Positions 45,791-55,121 are shown, numbered from the stretch's first letter. The stretch is 64,000 bases of DNA from Halomonas elongata DSM 2581 (GCF_000196875.2 NC_014532.2:3782001-3846000); one strand, 5' to 3'. The notes: generated by a model from the letters alone, not told the origin. Made by a program: numbers and translations.

Positions 45791-46539
45791 ATCGACACGA
45801 CACCCGGCTTTGCGCCCTGACCTTCGACCTCGACGACACTCTCTGGGACAACCAGGGCGTGATGGCCCGCGCCGAGCAGCTGCACTATGCCTGGCTCGAC
45901 GAGCAACTGGCCGCCTGGCTCGCCGCCCATGGCGAGGCACCGCGCCATTTCGCCGAGGCCGTGCCGGTCACCCGCTACCAGGCCCATCGACGACACCTCG
46001 CCAAGCAGCATCCGCTACGGCGCGGCGATTTCACCTGGATACGCGAACGCGCCCTGGTCGAGCTGCTGGAGGAGTTCGGCCTGTCACGCGCCTCGGCCTG
46101 GCTGTGGGCCTCGCTCACCATGACGCGCTTCCACGCCCTGCGCCTGGAGGTCTCGCCCTATCCCGAAGCGGAGCCGTTGCTCGAAGCACTCACGCGGGAT
46201 TACCGCCTGGGCGCCATCACCAACGGCAACCTGGCCTTCCATCGACTGGCGCTGTCGCGTCATTTCGAGGTAATCATCGCCGCCGGCGAGATGCCGGCGC
46301 CCAAGCCCGATGCCCGCCCCTTCCTGGCGACGCTCAGCCGCCTGGGCGCGACACCGGCGCGAGCGCTGCACGTGGGAGATTCATGGCAGGAAGACATTCT
46401 GCCGGCGATCCGGCTGGGCATGCGCGCGGCCTGGATCGCCCCACACGCCCCGGCCGACACGCCGATGCCCAGGGGCGCATATCGACTGGAGCACGTCAGG
46501 GAACTACCGGACCTGCTGGAGAGGATGGAGCGGGAGTAG
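45787..46539 (+). CDS. HAD-superfamily hydrolase (YigB-like)
   Basis: 250-aa phosphatase-like protein. Motif I FDLDDTLWDN (nucleophile Asp14, Asp16), a helical cap (about 25-120), motif II GAITNGN, motif III lysine in PAPKPDARPF and motif IV HVGDSWQEDI. Position after xerC is that of YigB-like phosphatases (FMN or 5-amino-6-ribitylamino-uracil phosphate dephosphorylation); the substrate is not proven. Starts within xerC (ATGA overlap). Confidence 0.88.
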   Translation: MNRHDTRLCALTFDLDDTLWDNQGVMARAEQLHYAWLDEQLAAWLAAHGEAPRHFAEAVPVTRYQAHRRHLAKQHPLRRGDFTWIRERALVELLEEFGLSRASAWLWASLTMTRFHALRLEVSPYPEAEPLLEALTRDYRLGAITNGNLAFHRLALSRHFEVIIAAGEMPAPKPDARPFLATLSRLGATPARALHVGDSWQEDILPAIRLGMRAAWIAPHAPADTPMPRGAYRLEHVRELPDLLERMERE

Positions 46540-46613
46540 CCATCACCACGGGAGACTAGCTGGCCGAGGAAAACAGCAGGCCAAAAACGCAACTCCTCTG
46601 CACGACACCGACC

Positions 46614-46709
46614 TCCGGAGGCAGGTGTAGTGAGGGTCATCCGCCATGGATGGCGGATGTAGCGCCCAGGGAAGGGTTCACAGCGCCCTCACGAAAGCCT
46701 GCCTCCGGA
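46614..46709. repeat. Composite nested palindromic element
   Basis: A 96-bp intergenic structure: outer 12-bp arms TCCGGAGGCAGG (46614-46625) and their complement (46698-46709), inner 7-bp arms GTGAGGG (46630-46636) / CCCTCAC (46686-46692), and a central hairpin ATCCGCCAT-GG-ATGGCGGAT (46639-46658). It fills the gap between the convergent HAD and engB genes. The nested, perfectly matched arms look like a dispersed extragenic palindromic element (REP/BIME or small MITE-like) as well as a possible bidirectional terminator. Confidence 0.65.
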
Positions 46710-46721
46710 AGCCCCAATGCA

Positions 46722-47342
46722 CTAGCTGGTAGGTGCTTCACTCAGCAGCCAGTCGTCCAGGCGCGCATGCACCTCCTCGATGCCCTGCTTCTTGAGCGCC
46801 GAGAACAACTGGATGGACACCAGGTCCTCCCATTCGCGAAGCTGGGAGCGTACCTGCTGCAGGGCGTTCTTGGCGGCGCCGCTTTTCAGCTTGTCGGCCT
46901 TGGTCAGCAGGATGTGCACGGGCATGTCCTGCTCGTCGGCCCAGCCGAGCATGGTCTGGTCGAATTCGGTGAGCGGATGACGTACGTCCATCAGCAGCAC
47001 CAGGCCACGCAACGAGGTGCGACGTTGCAGGTAATCGGCCAGATGGCGTTGCCACTCCAGCTTGACGGAATCGGGCACCTTGGCATACCCATAACCAGGC
47101 AGGTCGACCAGACGCAGCTCGGTGTCGTCGCCCAGCGTGAAGAAGTTGATCAACTGGGTGCGACCGGGGGTCTTGGAGGTTCGCGCCAGGGCCTTCTGGC
47201 GCGTCAGGACGTTGATGGCGCTGGACTTGCCGGCGTTGGAGCGACCGGCGAAGGCGACCTCGGCTCCCGTGTCCGCCGGGCATTGCGCCAGGGTCGGGGC
47301 ACTGGTGAGAAAACGGGCGGCCTGGTAATTGAGTCGCGACAT
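46722..47342 (-). CDS. engB: Ribosome-biogenesis GTPase EngB (YihA/YsxC)
   Basis: 206-aa Ras-like GTPase needed for large-subunit assembly. G1 GRSNAGKSS (33-41), G2/G3 region [11 protein letters not shown] and [13 protein letters not shown]4 LTKADKL near 143, G5 FSALKKQG near 177. Length normal. Divergent from cytochrome c4 and convergent with the HAD gene. Confidence 0.94.
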   Translation of the reverse strand: MSRLNYQAARFLTSAPTLAQCPADTGAEVAFAGRSNAGKSSAINVLTRQKALARTSKTPGRTQLINFFTLGDDTELRLVDLPGYGYAKVPDSVKLEWQRHLADYLQRRTSLRGLVLLMDVRHPLTEFDQTMLGWADEQDMPVHILLTKADKLKSGAAKNALQQVRSQLREWEDLVSIQLFSALKKQGIEEVHARLDDWLLSEAPTS

Positions 47343-47408
47343 GGCAGATCCTGATGTTGGTCGGGGAAAGCGTGAAACGGTGTCGTTTCCGCGTTCCGGG
47401 GGCTCCGT

Positions 47409-47414
47409 TATACT
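47409..47414 (+). promoter_or_regulatory. Candidate -10 box for the cytochrome c4-dsbA unit
   Basis: TATACT in the 228-bp engB/cytochrome c4 gap, with a weak TTTCCG at -35 (17-bp spacing). A long leader (about 150 nt) would follow, containing a GGTGATATAC/GTATATCACC-type A/T-rich segment. Confidence 0.3.
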
Positions 47415-47570
47415 GCAGCATCATATGTCTGCGACCCGGGCATCGCGAGTATATCACCGGGTCCGCGCCGACGACGACCGGCGAGGCAAGTGTCGAATGC
47501 ATAATAATCCGGGCGCCCCGGCGGCCGGGACAAGACCACGACATGGCACGACAACAACAGTGGAACAGCG

Positions 47571-48191
47571 ATGAGACAGCTACTGGCAAGCCTGATCATG
47601 CTCATGGCCGCATGGAACGCCTCCGCAGCGGACACTGTCACGCAAGCGGATACCGACGCCGGTCGCGAGAAGGCGCAGCCCTGTGCCGCCTGCCACGGCC
47701 AGACCGGCATCAGCCCCTCCGGCCTGTTTCCCAACCTCGCCGGCCAGAAGGCCTCCTACCTGGTCAAGCAGCTCGAGGAGATCCGTGACGGCGAGCGCAA
47801 GGTGCCGCAGATGACCGGGCAGTTGGACGGCTTCTCCGACCAGGACATTCGCAACGTGGCCGCCTTCTACGCCGAGCAGGAACCGGCGCTGGGCCAGGCC
47901 GATCCCGACGAGGCACTGGTCGCCCACGGTCGCGAACTCTATCGCGCCGGTGACCTAGAACGCGGGCTACCCGCCTGCAGCGCCTGCCATACGCCCACCG
48001 GGGCCGGTATCGGCAGCGCCGCCTACCCGGCATTGTCGGGCCAGAAGACCGACTATACCATCGCCGCCTTGAAGGCTTTTGCCGAAGGGAGCCGCGACAA
48101 CGATCCCAACGCCATCATGCGTGACATCGCCGCCAAGTTGAGCGAACGTGACATGAATGCCCTGGCCAACTATGTGCTCGGCCTGCATTGA
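47571..48191 (+). CDS. Diheme cytochrome c4
   Basis: 206-aa periplasmic electron carrier, probably donating to terminal oxidases. Signal peptide (about 1-20, cleaved after ASA or SAA). Two cytochrome c class I domains, each with a CxxCH heme site: CAACH (38-42) and CSACH (136-140). Axial methionines are likely in KVPQMTG near 81 and NAIMRD near 182. Length and domain duplication are typical of cytochrome c4. Followed by dsbA, whose oxidising activity may help its maturation. Confidence 0.93.
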   Translation: MRQLLASLIMLMAAWNASAADTVTQADTDAGREKAQPCAACHGQTGISPSGLFPNLAGQKASYLVKQLEEIRDGERKVPQMTGQLDGFSDQDIRNVAAFYAEQEPALGQADPDEALVAHGRELYRAGDLERGLPACSACHTPTGAGIGSAAYPALSGQKTDYTIAALKAFAEGSRDNDPNAIMRDIAAKLSERDMNALANYVLGLH

Positions 48192-48316
48192 CCCCGGCTC
48201 CCCCCCGATGACGGCGCATGGCATGGGGAACCCCCGCGCCGCATTGCACTCCAATCCGTCGATGCCACCCTGGTGGCTCCCCTCGGAACCGAATCACGCA
48301 AGGAGAGATTCGCATC

Positions 48317-48949
48317 ATGCTCAAGTCCCTGATGGTCGCCCTGGCGGGCCTCGGCCTGTCCACCATGACCATGGCCGCCCCCCTGGTGGAAGGCCAGCAT
48401 TACAGCACCCTCGACGAGCCGGTGAAGACCCATGTCGAAGACGGCAAGATCGAGGTCACCGAGGCGTTCTGGTACGGCTGCCCGCACTGCTATGCCCTCG
48501 AAGACACGCTCAATGCCTGGGTCGATGGACTGCCCGACGATGTCGTCTTCGAGCGCATGCCGGCGACCATGGGCGGCGCCTGGAACAAGCACGCCGCTGC
48601 CTTCTATGCCGCCAAGGACCTGGGCATCCAGCAAGACCTGCATAGCGACTTCTTCGATGCCATCCATGAGCAGGGTCGCCAGTTGACCGACCCCGACGAG
48701 ATCGCGACCTTCTTCAGCGACTACGGGGTCAGCAAGGACGAGGCCCTGGAGGCACTGGACTCCTTCGGCGTGAAGAGCCAGGTCAACCAGGCCCACGCAC
48801 GCATGCGCAACATGAAGCTGATGGGCGTTCCCGCCCTCATCGTCGATGGCCGTTACGTGGTGACGCCGAGCAGCGCCGGCAGCCTCGACAACATGCCCCG
48901 GATCGCCGAAGACCTGGTGGACAAGGTACGCGAGGAGCGGGCGAACTGA
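48317..48949 (+). CDS. dsbA: Thiol:disulfide interchange protein DsbA
   Basis: 210-aa periplasmic oxidase that introduces disulfides in secreted proteins. Signal peptide 1-20 (AGLGLSTMTMA-AP), thioredoxin fold interrupted by a helical domain, active site CPHC (55-58) in FWYGCPHCYALE, and the cis-proline loop MGVPALIVDG near 172. AGGAGAG Shine-Dalgarno before ATG 48317; the open frame to 48218 is leader. Confidence 0.94.
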   Translation: MLKSLMVALAGLGLSTMTMAAPLVEGQHYSTLDEPVKTHVEDGKIEVTEAFWYGCPHCYALEDTLNAWVDGLPDDVVFERMPATMGGAWNKHAAAFYAAKDLGIQQDLHSDFFDAIHEQGRQLTDPDEIATFFSDYGVSKDEALEALDSFGVKSQVNQAHARMRNMKLMGVPALIVDGRYVVTPSSAGSLDNMPRIAEDLVDKVREERAN

Positions 48950-48950
48950 G

Positions 48951-49772
48951 ATGAGTTCATCCCTGGCCGAGGCACGGTGGCCGACCCTGGAGGATGGCCA
49001 TCTCAAGCTGCTGACCTTCAACCTGCAGGTAGGCATCCAGACCTCGGCCTACCACCATTACCTCACGCGTAGCTGGCAGCACCTGCTGCCCCACCCGCAG
49101 CGCCTCAAGCGCCTCGACATGATCGGCGAGGTGCTGAGTCGCTTCGATGTCGTCGGCCTGCAGGAAGTCGACGGCGGCAGCTTCCGCTCGAGCCGGGTCA
49201 ACCAGGTCGAGTACCTGGCCAGCCGCGCCGGTTTCCCCCATCACTTCCAGCAGCTCAACCGCAACCTGGGCCAGCTCGCCCAGCACAGCAACGGCCTGCT
49301 GTCGCGGCTTTCGCCTCAGAGCATCGAAGAACACAGCCTGCCCGGCCCGATGCCTGGCCGGGGCGCCATCCATGCGCGCTTCGGCGACGGCCCGGATGCC
49401 CTGCACCTGTTCGTCGCGCACCTGGCCTTGAGTCATCGCGCCCGGGTGCGCCAGCTCGACTATCTCAGCGAGCTGGTCCAGCCGTTGCGCCACGTGGTGG
49501 TGATGGGGGATCTCAATTGCACGCCGGACCAGTTGCACGCCCATGAGCGCTTCCGCAAGTCGTTGCCGCTGCATCCGGTGCGTCCGCCGCTCAGCTATCC
49601 ATCCTGGCAGCCACGCCGCGCCCTGGATCACATCCTGCTGTCGGACTCCCTGCAGGCCGATCGCGTCGAGGTGCTCGAGCACCTGTTCTCCGATCACCTG
49701 CCGGTGGCGATCGATATTCGGGTACCGGATGCCTGCCGAGAGACCTTGCTGGGCCGCGACACGCCGGCCTGA
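48951..49772 (+). CDS. Endonuclease/exonuclease/phosphatase family protein
   Basis: 273-aa Mg-dependent EEP-fold hydrolase. LTFNLQVGIQ (metal-site Asn), VVGLQEVDGG (catalytic Glu), HLFVAHLALSHRAR, VVMGDLNCTPDQ (Asp-x-Asn), ALDHILLSD and FSDHLPVAIDI (catalytic His) cover all EEP motifs. No signal peptide. Starts 1 nt after dsbA, the usual arrangement in Pseudomonas relatives. Substrate (nucleic acid, phospholipid or phosphoester) not known. Confidence 0.88.
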   Translation: MSSSLAEARWPTLEDGHLKLLTFNLQVGIQTSAYHHYLTRSWQHLLPHPQRLKRLDMIGEVLSRFDVVGLQEVDGGSFRSSRVNQVEYLASRAGFPHHFQQLNRNLGQLAQHSNGLLSRLSPQSIEEHSLPGPMPGRGAIHARFGDGPDALHLFVAHLALSHRARVRQLDYLSELVQPLRHVVVMGDLNCTPDQLHAHERFRKSLPLHPVRPPLSYPSWQPRRALDHILLSDSLQADRVEVLEHLFSDHLPVAIDIRVPDACRETLLGRDTPA

Positions 49773-49937
49773 GCCCGGGTCGCGACGCCGTCGCCCCGCA
49801 GGCGCTTTGCAGACCCAGTGTACGACCAATGTTGAGCCGACTCGCCTGACAGAATCTCGCTCTTTCCCGTATAGTCATCGTTGACTGGCCGGCGCATCGC
49901 GCCGCGTCAACGCCCATGGCTGCCCAGCGAGAATCCC

Positions 49938-50498
49938 ATGTCACAAACCTGCGAGTTGCCGCGCCTCCTCGCCCGGCTAGACCGTCTCTCCGAATGGCTC
50001 GGCAGGAGCCTGTCCTGGCTGATTCTGGCCATGATGCTGATCCAGTTCCTGATCGTGGTACTACGCTACGTCTTCAGCATCAACAGCATTCCCATGCAGG
50101 AATCGGTGATGTACCTGCACGCCACGGTGTTCATGCTCGCCGCTTCCTACACCCTGCGCCATGACGGCCATGTGCGGGTGGACATCTTCTACCGGGCCAT
50201 GTCGGCCCGACGCAAGGCACTGGTCGACCTGCTCGGCACCCTGCTGCTGCTGATGCCGGTGATGATCTTCGTGATCCTGGTCAGCCTCGGCTATGTAGGC
50301 AAGTCCTGGGCGATTTTCGAGGGCTCGCCCGACTCCGGCGGCATTCCCGGCGTCTTCCTGCTCAAGACGCTGATCCCGCTGTTCGCCGCCCTGATGATCC
50401 TGCAAGGACTGGTGGAAGCCGGCCGCAATGTCATGATCCTGACGGGACGGCTCGACCCCGAGGCAGACGCCCCGAACCACCACGAGGAGCACCTGTGA
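49938..50498 (+). CDS. TRAP transporter small permease, DctQ family (TakQ-like)
   Basis: 186-aa small membrane subunit with four helices (about 22-45, 58-78, 98-120 and 140-162). VLRYVFSINSIPMQESVMYLHATVFMLAA... contains the typical F/Y-x-x-x-I-P-x-Q-E-x-x-M segment of TakQ-type proteins. Start ATG 49938; the frame upstream to 49881 lies in leader. The stop overlaps the large permease (TGATG). Part of a Q-M-P ordered system. Confidence 0.87.
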   Translation: MSQTCELPRLLARLDRLSEWLGRSLSWLILAMMLIQFLIVVLRYVFSINSIPMQESVMYLHATVFMLAASYTLRHDGHVRVDIFYRAMSARRKALVDLLGTLLLLMPVMIFVILVSLGYVGKSWAIFEGSPDSGGIPGVFLLKTLIPLFAALMILQGLVEAGRNVMILTGRLDPEADAPNHHEEHL

Positions 50499-51901
50499 TG
50501 CTGGAATTCATGCCGCTGGTGCTGTTCGCGGTGATCTGTACCGTGCTGATGTTCGGCTATCCGGTCGCCCTGTCCCTGGCCGGTACCGCCCTGGCCTTCG
50601 CCGGCATGGGCTTCGGGCTCGAAGCCATGGGCATCGATGCCAATTTCGACGGTGGCTATCTATCCGCCTTCCCCAACCGCCTCTACGGCATCATGACCAA
50701 CCAGACACTGCTGGCGGTGCCGCTGTTCGTGCTGATGGGCGTGCTGCTGGAAAAATCCAAGGTCGCCGAGACACTGCTCGACGCCATGGCACTGCTGTTC
50801 GGCTCGCTGCGCGGAGGGCTCGGCATCTCGGTGACGCTGGTCGGCATGCTGCTGGCGGCCTCCACCGGCATCGTCGGCGCCACCGTGGTGACCATGGGCC
50901 TGATGTCGCTGCCGACCATGCTCAAGCGACACTACAGTCCGTCCCTGGCCACCGGCACCATCTGCGCCACCGGCACCCTGGGACAGATCATTCCGCCCTC
51001 CATCGCCCTGGTCCTGCTCGGCGACGTGCTGTCCTCGGCTTACCAACAGGCCCAGCTTTCCATGGGCATCTTCAGCCCCAAGACGGTGTCGGTGGGTGAC
51101 CTCTTCATGGGCGCCCTGGTGCCGGGCCTGGTCCTGGTCGTGCTGTATATCGTCTATGTCGCCGTCACCGCCTGGCTCAGGCCCAGCACTGCACCGGCTG
51201 CCGATCGTCAGGAACTGATGGCGGAGCTCGGCCATCAGAGCGGGCTGGGATGGCTGCTGCTGAAGGGCCTGGTGCCGCCCATCGTGCTGATCATCGTGGT
51301 GCTCGGCTCGATCCTCGGAGGCTTCGCCACGCCTACCGAGGCCTCGGCGGTCGGGGCCTTCGGTGCCCTGACGCTGGCCCTGGCCTATCGTCGCCTGGAC
51401 CTCGCCACCCTCAAGGATGCCCTGCACTCCACCGCCAACGTCACCACCATGGTCTTTCTGATCCTGATCGGCGCGGCGCTGTTCTCGCTGGTATTCCGCG
51501 CCTATGGCGGCGAGGAGCTGGTGACCCACCTGTTCGAGAACATGCCCGGCGGGGTCGTCGGCGCGACGCTGGTCGTCATGCTGGTGATCTTCCTGCTCGG
51601 CTTCATCCTCGACTTCATCGAGATCACCTTCGTGGTCGTGCCGATCGTCGGCCCGATCCTGCTGGCCATGGGCCTGGATCCGATCTGGCTGGGCATCATG
51701 ATCGCCATCAACCTTCAGACCTCGTTCCTCACGCCGCCCTTCGGCTTCGCGCTCTTCTACCTGCGCGGCGTGGCGCCGGACTCGGTGGCGACCTCATCGA
51801 TCTACCGGGGCGTCATTCCCTTCATCCTGATCCAGTTGGGCATGCTGCTGGCCCTGGCCCTGTTCCCGGAACTGGCCACCTGGCTGCCCGATCAGTTCTG
51901 A
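50498..51901 (+). CDS. TRAP transporter large permease, DctM family (TakM-like)
   Basis: 467-aa channel subunit, longer than the usual 425 aa because of a loop after helix 5 (about 175-245, LSSAYQQAQLSMGIFSPK), a feature of the TakM/mannitol-chloroaromatic group. Blocks: TNQTLLAVPLFVLMGVLLE near 67, GATVVTMGLMSLPTMLKR near 127, GTLGQIIPPSIALVLLGD near 158, GGFATPTEASAVGAFGAL near 270. GAGGAG Shine-Dalgarno 8 nt before ATG 50498 (GTG 50495 also possible). Confidence 0.9.
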   Translation: MLEFMPLVLFAVICTVLMFGYPVALSLAGTALAFAGMGFGLEAMGIDANFDGGYLSAFPNRLYGIMTNQTLLAVPLFVLMGVLLEKSKVAETLLDAMALLFGSLRGGLGISVTLVGMLLAASTGIVGATVVTMGLMSLPTMLKRHYSPSLATGTICATGTLGQIIPPSIALVLLGDVLSSAYQQAQLSMGIFSPKTVSVGDLFMGALVPGLVLVVLYIVYVAVTAWLRPSTAPAADRQELMAELGHQSGLGWLLLKGLVPPIVLIIVVLGSILGGFATPTEASAVGAFGALTLALAYRRLDLATLKDALHSTANVTTMVFLILIGAALFSLVFRAYGGEELVTHLFENMPGGVVGATLVVMLVIFLLGFILDFIEITFVVVPIVGPILLAMGLDPIWLGIMIAINLQTSFLTPPFGFALFYLRGVAPDSVATSSIYRGVIPFILIQLGMLLALALFPELATWLPDQF

Positions 51902-51988
51902 GCCACCGACGGGACCGAGCGTGGATAAGTCATCGCCGGTCCAACGCTCGAGGCCGACTATAGTGTCCCGAGCAGGTTTCAACGATAC

Positions 51989-52006
51989 GGCAGGGTACGC
52001 CCTGCC
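51989..52006 (+). terminator. Hairpin with UACG tetraloop between permease and binding-protein genes
   Basis: GGCAGGG-TACG-CCCTGCC, perfect 7-bp stem with a stable UNCG-class tetraloop, 87 nt after the large-permease stop and 63 nt before the binding-protein start. Together with a TATAGT -10-like box at 51959-51964 it suggests separate expression of the binding protein. Confidence 0.5.
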
Positions 52007-52069
52007 ATGACAATGGCCCATGAGGGCCTCTCCGCAAGGCGAACAACATCAACAAGGGGAGCCATTTAC

Positions 52070-53155
52070 ATGCAACCGAAAGTACTCGCCATGGCCATGG
52101 CCGGCATCGGACTGAGTCTGGCCGCCGGCACCACCCAGGCCCAGGAAACCTTCGAGTGGAAGCTGGTGACCTCCTGGCCGAAGAACTTTCCCGGTGTCGG
52201 CCAGGGTCCCGAGCGCCTCGCCAAGCTGGTCGAGGAAATGTCCGACGGCCGACTGCAGATCGAGGTCTTCGGCGCCGGCCAGCTGGTGCCCGGGTTCGAG
52301 GTCTTCGATGCTGTCTCCGAAGGCACCGCCGAGATAGGCCACTCCGCTTCCTATTACTGGAAAGGCAAGGCGCCGGCCGCCCAGTTCTTCGCCGCCGTGC
52401 CCTTCGGCATGAATGCCCAGGAGATGAATGCCTGGCTGCATTATGGCGGCGGCCTGGAGTTATGGAACGAGCTGTACGACGACTTCGGGGTCGATGTCAT
52501 GGCCGCCGGCGCCTCCGGCGTGCAGATGGGCGGCTGGTACAACAAGGAGATCAACTCGGTCGACGACCTGGACGGCCTGAAGATGCGCATGCCGGGTCTG
52601 GGCGGCGAGGTCATGGGCCGCATGGGCGTGGCCATCGTCAACATGCCGGGCGGCGAGATCTTCACGTCGCTGCAATCCGGCGCCATCGACGCCACCGAAT
52701 GGATCGGCCCCTACAATGACCTGGCCTTCGGCCTCCATCAGGCCGCGGATTACTATTACTACCCGGGCTGGCATGAGCCGACCGTGATGTTCGAGGCCAT
52801 CGTCAACGAGGAGGCCATGGCCTCGCTGCCGGCGGATCTGCAGGCGATCCTGCGCACCGCGGTGCGCGACGTGAACCAGGACGTGCTGGACGAATACACC
52901 GCGCGCAACAACGACGCCCTGCAGACCCTGATCGACGAACATGACGTCGAGCTGCGCCGCCTGCCGGACGACGTCCTAGCCGAAGCCAAGAAGATCTCCG
53001 CCGACGTGGTCGCCGAACTGGCCGAGTCCAGCGACATGGCGGGCAAGATCTACGATTCCTATCGCGCCTTCCAGGACAAGGTGGTGAACTACCACGCCAT
53101 CTCCGAGCAGGCCTACTACAACGCCCGCAATCCCGAAGGCGACACCACCCAGTAA
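52070..53155 (+). CDS. TRAP transporter substrate-binding protein, TakP-like (2-oxoacid type)
   Basis: 361-aa periplasmic receptor. Signal peptide MQPKVLAMAMAGIGLSLAAG, cleavage near TQA-QE. Mature part opens FEWKLVTSWPKNFPGVG, and the diagnostic block DATEWIGPYNDLAFGLHQAA followed by YYYYPGWHEPTVMFEA (near 210-250) is close to the Rhodobacter alpha-keto acid receptor TakP. Pyruvate or another 2-oxoacid is therefore a reasonable but unproven ligand. AAGGGGA Shine-Dalgarno. Flanked by hairpins on both sides (51989-52006 and 53164-53185). Confidence 0.9.
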   Translation: MQPKVLAMAMAGIGLSLAAGTTQAQETFEWKLVTSWPKNFPGVGQGPERLAKLVEEMSDGRLQIEVFGAGQLVPGFEVFDAVSEGTAEIGHSASYYWKGKAPAAQFFAAVPFGMNAQEMNAWLHYGGGLELWNELYDDFGVDVMAAGASGVQMGGWYNKEINSVDDLDGLKMRMPGLGGEVMGRMGVAIVNMPGGEIFTSLQSGAIDATEWIGPYNDLAFGLHQAADYYYYPGWHEPTVMFEAIVNEEAMASLPADLQAILRTAVRDVNQDVLDEYTARNNDALQTLIDEHDVELRRLPDDVLAEAKKISADVVAELAESSDMAGKIYDSYRAFQDKVVNYHAISEQAYYNARNPEGDTTQ

Positions 53156-53163
53156 CGACCGCA

Positions 53164-53185
53164 CGGGCCACCCTCGGGTGGCCCG
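53164..53185 (+). terminator. Hairpin after TakP-like gene
   Basis: CGGGCCACC / GGTGGCCCG, 9-bp perfect stem with a CTCG loop, 8 nt after the stop codon; no T-run. Probably the 3' end of the transporter transcript. Confidence 0.55.
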
Positions 53186-53277
53186 CTGCATCGGCATGGC
53201 CGGCCCCCGCCCTCTTGCAGTATGCTGAACGTCGCCTCCGGCGATTCACGACAGCACGACGACAAGACGACGCGACC

Positions 53278-54108
53278 ATGCCAGCCTCGAATGCCATACC
53301 CCACACCCTGACCATCGCCGGCTCCGATCCCTCCGGTGGAGCCGGTCTGCAGGGCGATCTCAAGACGCTCTCCGCCCTGGGTACCTATGCCACCAACGTC
53401 ATCACCGCGGTGATCGCCCAGAACACCCAGGGGGTGGCGCATGTGCACCCCGTGTCCGCCGAAGCAATTCGCGAGCAACTGGACAACCTGCTCGACGATG
53501 TACGCATCGACGCCGTGAAGATCGGCATGGTGGCCAGCCGCGAGGTGGCCGAGACGATCGGCGAGGCCCTGAGCCGCCACCGTCCGCGCTGGATCGTGCT
53601 CGATCCGGTGATGGTCGCCAAGAGCGGCGACACTCTGGTGGACAATGCCGGCATCGCCGCGGTGCGCGATATCCTGGTGCCACTGGCCGACGTGATCACG
53701 CCCAACCTGCCGGAAGCCGCCGTGCTGCTCGACACCCAGGCGCCCCGCAGCCCCGATGCCATGGAAGCCATGCTGCCCGGCCTGCAGGCTCTGTCGGCGC
53801 CCTATGTGCTGCTCAAGGGCGGCCACCTGCCGGGCGAGGCCTGCCCCGACCTGCTGGCCACGCCCACCGACAGCGCCTGGCTGCCGGCCCCGCGCATCGA
53901 TACCGACAACCTGCACGGCACCGGCTGCGCACTTTCCTCCGCCATCGCCGCACACCTGGCGCACCTGCCGGAGGACGCCGGCCACGCCGAGATCGTCGAA
54001 GCCATCGGCGCGGCCAAGCAATGGCTGCACCGCGCCCTGGACGCCAGCCATCGCCTCTCGGTGGGCCACGGCCGCGGCCCGGTGCACCACTTCCACGCCT
54101 GGTGGTGA
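53278..54108 (+). CDS. thiD: Hydroxymethylpyrimidine/phosphomethylpyrimidine kinase
   Basis: 276-aa ribokinase-fold kinase of thiamine synthesis (HMP to HMP-PP). LTIAGSDPSGGAGLQGDLKT at residues 11-30, VITAVIAQNTQGV near 41, VLDPVMVAKSG near 105, NLPEAAVLL near 142, and the catalytic DNLHGTGCALSSAIAA near 210. No thiamine riboswitch can be recognised in the 122-bp gap before it. Stands alone rather than in a thi operon. Confidence 0.92.
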   Translation: MPASNAIPHTLTIAGSDPSGGAGLQGDLKTLSALGTYATNVITAVIAQNTQGVAHVHPVSAEAIREQLDNLLDDVRIDAVKIGMVASREVAETIGEALSRHRPRWIVLDPVMVAKSGDTLVDNAGIAAVRDILVPLADVITPNLPEAAVLLDTQAPRSPDAMEAMLPGLQALSAPYVLLKGGHLPGEACPDLLATPTDSAWLPAPRIDTDNLHGTGCALSSAIAAHLAHLPEDAGHAEIVEAIGAAKQWLHRALDASHRLSVGHGRGPVHHFHAWW

Positions 54109-54180
54109 CGCCCGTCACTTGCACAGGGCGCCGGGGCCACCCATCCTGAAGGTCTCTCCCGGCATCAAGAGGGCTGTGCC

Positions 54181-55026
54181 ATGACCCGCACCCTGCTGTT
54201 CGCCTGCGACCTCTCCGCCGAGAACCGTGCTGCCTTCGCCCGAGCCATCCGCCTGGCCGGCGAGAGCGGTGCGCGACTCGATATCGTCCACGTGCTCGAT
54301 CCCTACCTGCCGAGGCGGGTACTGCACGACCTGGAGGAAGCGGTGGTGACGGACATCGGAGCGACCCTCACCGATATCCGCGAGGACTACGCCCTGGCCG
54401 AGCCGAACAGCCTGATCCAGACCGTGGCCGGCGAACCCTATGCCGAGATCATTCGCGAGGCCCACGAGCGCGAGGCGGACATGATCATCCTCGGCGCCCA
54501 CCGCAAGCGCGGCCAGCCCGACCTCGTGCATGGCACCACCCTCGCCAGGGTCCTGCGCAGCGCGCCCTGCCCGGTGCTTTCCGTCAGCCAGCCCGCCAAT
54601 CACGACTGGCACGACATCCTGGTCCCGGTGGACTTCTCGCTGACCTCGCGGCATACCCTGCGCGAGACCCTCAAGCGTTTCCCCGAGGGGCGCCTGACGC
54701 TGCTGCACGCCTGGAACATTCCCGGCGAGCAGGAGCTTGGCTCCGGTACCGGCTATGCACGCTGGCGAGACCGCGAGGTTGAACGACTCCGAAGCCATCT
54801 GGAGCAGGAAACCGAACAACTGATGGCCGAGCTCGACGACGTGCCGGAACTCAGCCTCGAGCTGCAACAGGGCGACCCGCTGGACGTGCTGATGACGCAG
54901 CTACGACGCCAGCCGCCGGACCTGCTGGCCCTGGGCAGTCGTGGCCAGTTGGGCCGGCACAGCCAGATCACCGAGCGCCTTCTGGCCGAGCCGCACTGCG
55001 ATATCATGCTGTGCCGTTCCTGGTGA
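54181..55026 (+). CDS. Universal stress protein with two USP domains (UspE-like)
   Basis: 281-aa protein made of two USP folds (about 1-140 and 141-281). Domain 1 opens RTLLFACDLSAENRAAFARA and includes MIILGAHRKRGQPDLVHGTT; domain 2 opens DILVPVDFSLTSRHTLRETL and ends LALGSRGQLGRHSQITERLL. Neither keeps the full G-2x-G-9x-G-S/T nucleotide motif, so ATP binding is uncertain, in contrast to TeaD. Tandem USPs of this kind (UspE) act in motility, adhesion and stress survival. Single gene between thiD and dtd. Confidence 0.85.
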   Translation: MTRTLLFACDLSAENRAAFARAIRLAGESGARLDIVHVLDPYLPRRVLHDLEEAVVTDIGATLTDIREDYALAEPNSLIQTVAGEPYAEIIREAHEREADMIILGAHRKRGQPDLVHGTTLARVLRSAPCPVLSVSQPANHDWHDILVPVDFSLTSRHTLRETLKRFPEGRLTLLHAWNIPGEQELGSGTGYARWRDREVERLRSHLEQETEQLMAELDDVPELSLELQQGDPLDVLMTQLRRQPPDLLALGSRGQLGRHSQITERLLAEPHCDIMLCRSW

Positions 55027-55121
55027 GCCCCCAAGCGGCAGGCAGCGGACGCCCGCTAGGCCACGGAAATGGGCCATGCTAGGCTGCGGGCGATTCACCA
55101 CAGCCGCTCGGAGTGCCTCCC

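Noticed and set aside
53156..53277. Thiamine (TPP) riboswitch upstream of thiD
   Set aside because: Gap of 122 bp holds only a transcription-end hairpin; no CTGAGA/THI-box core.
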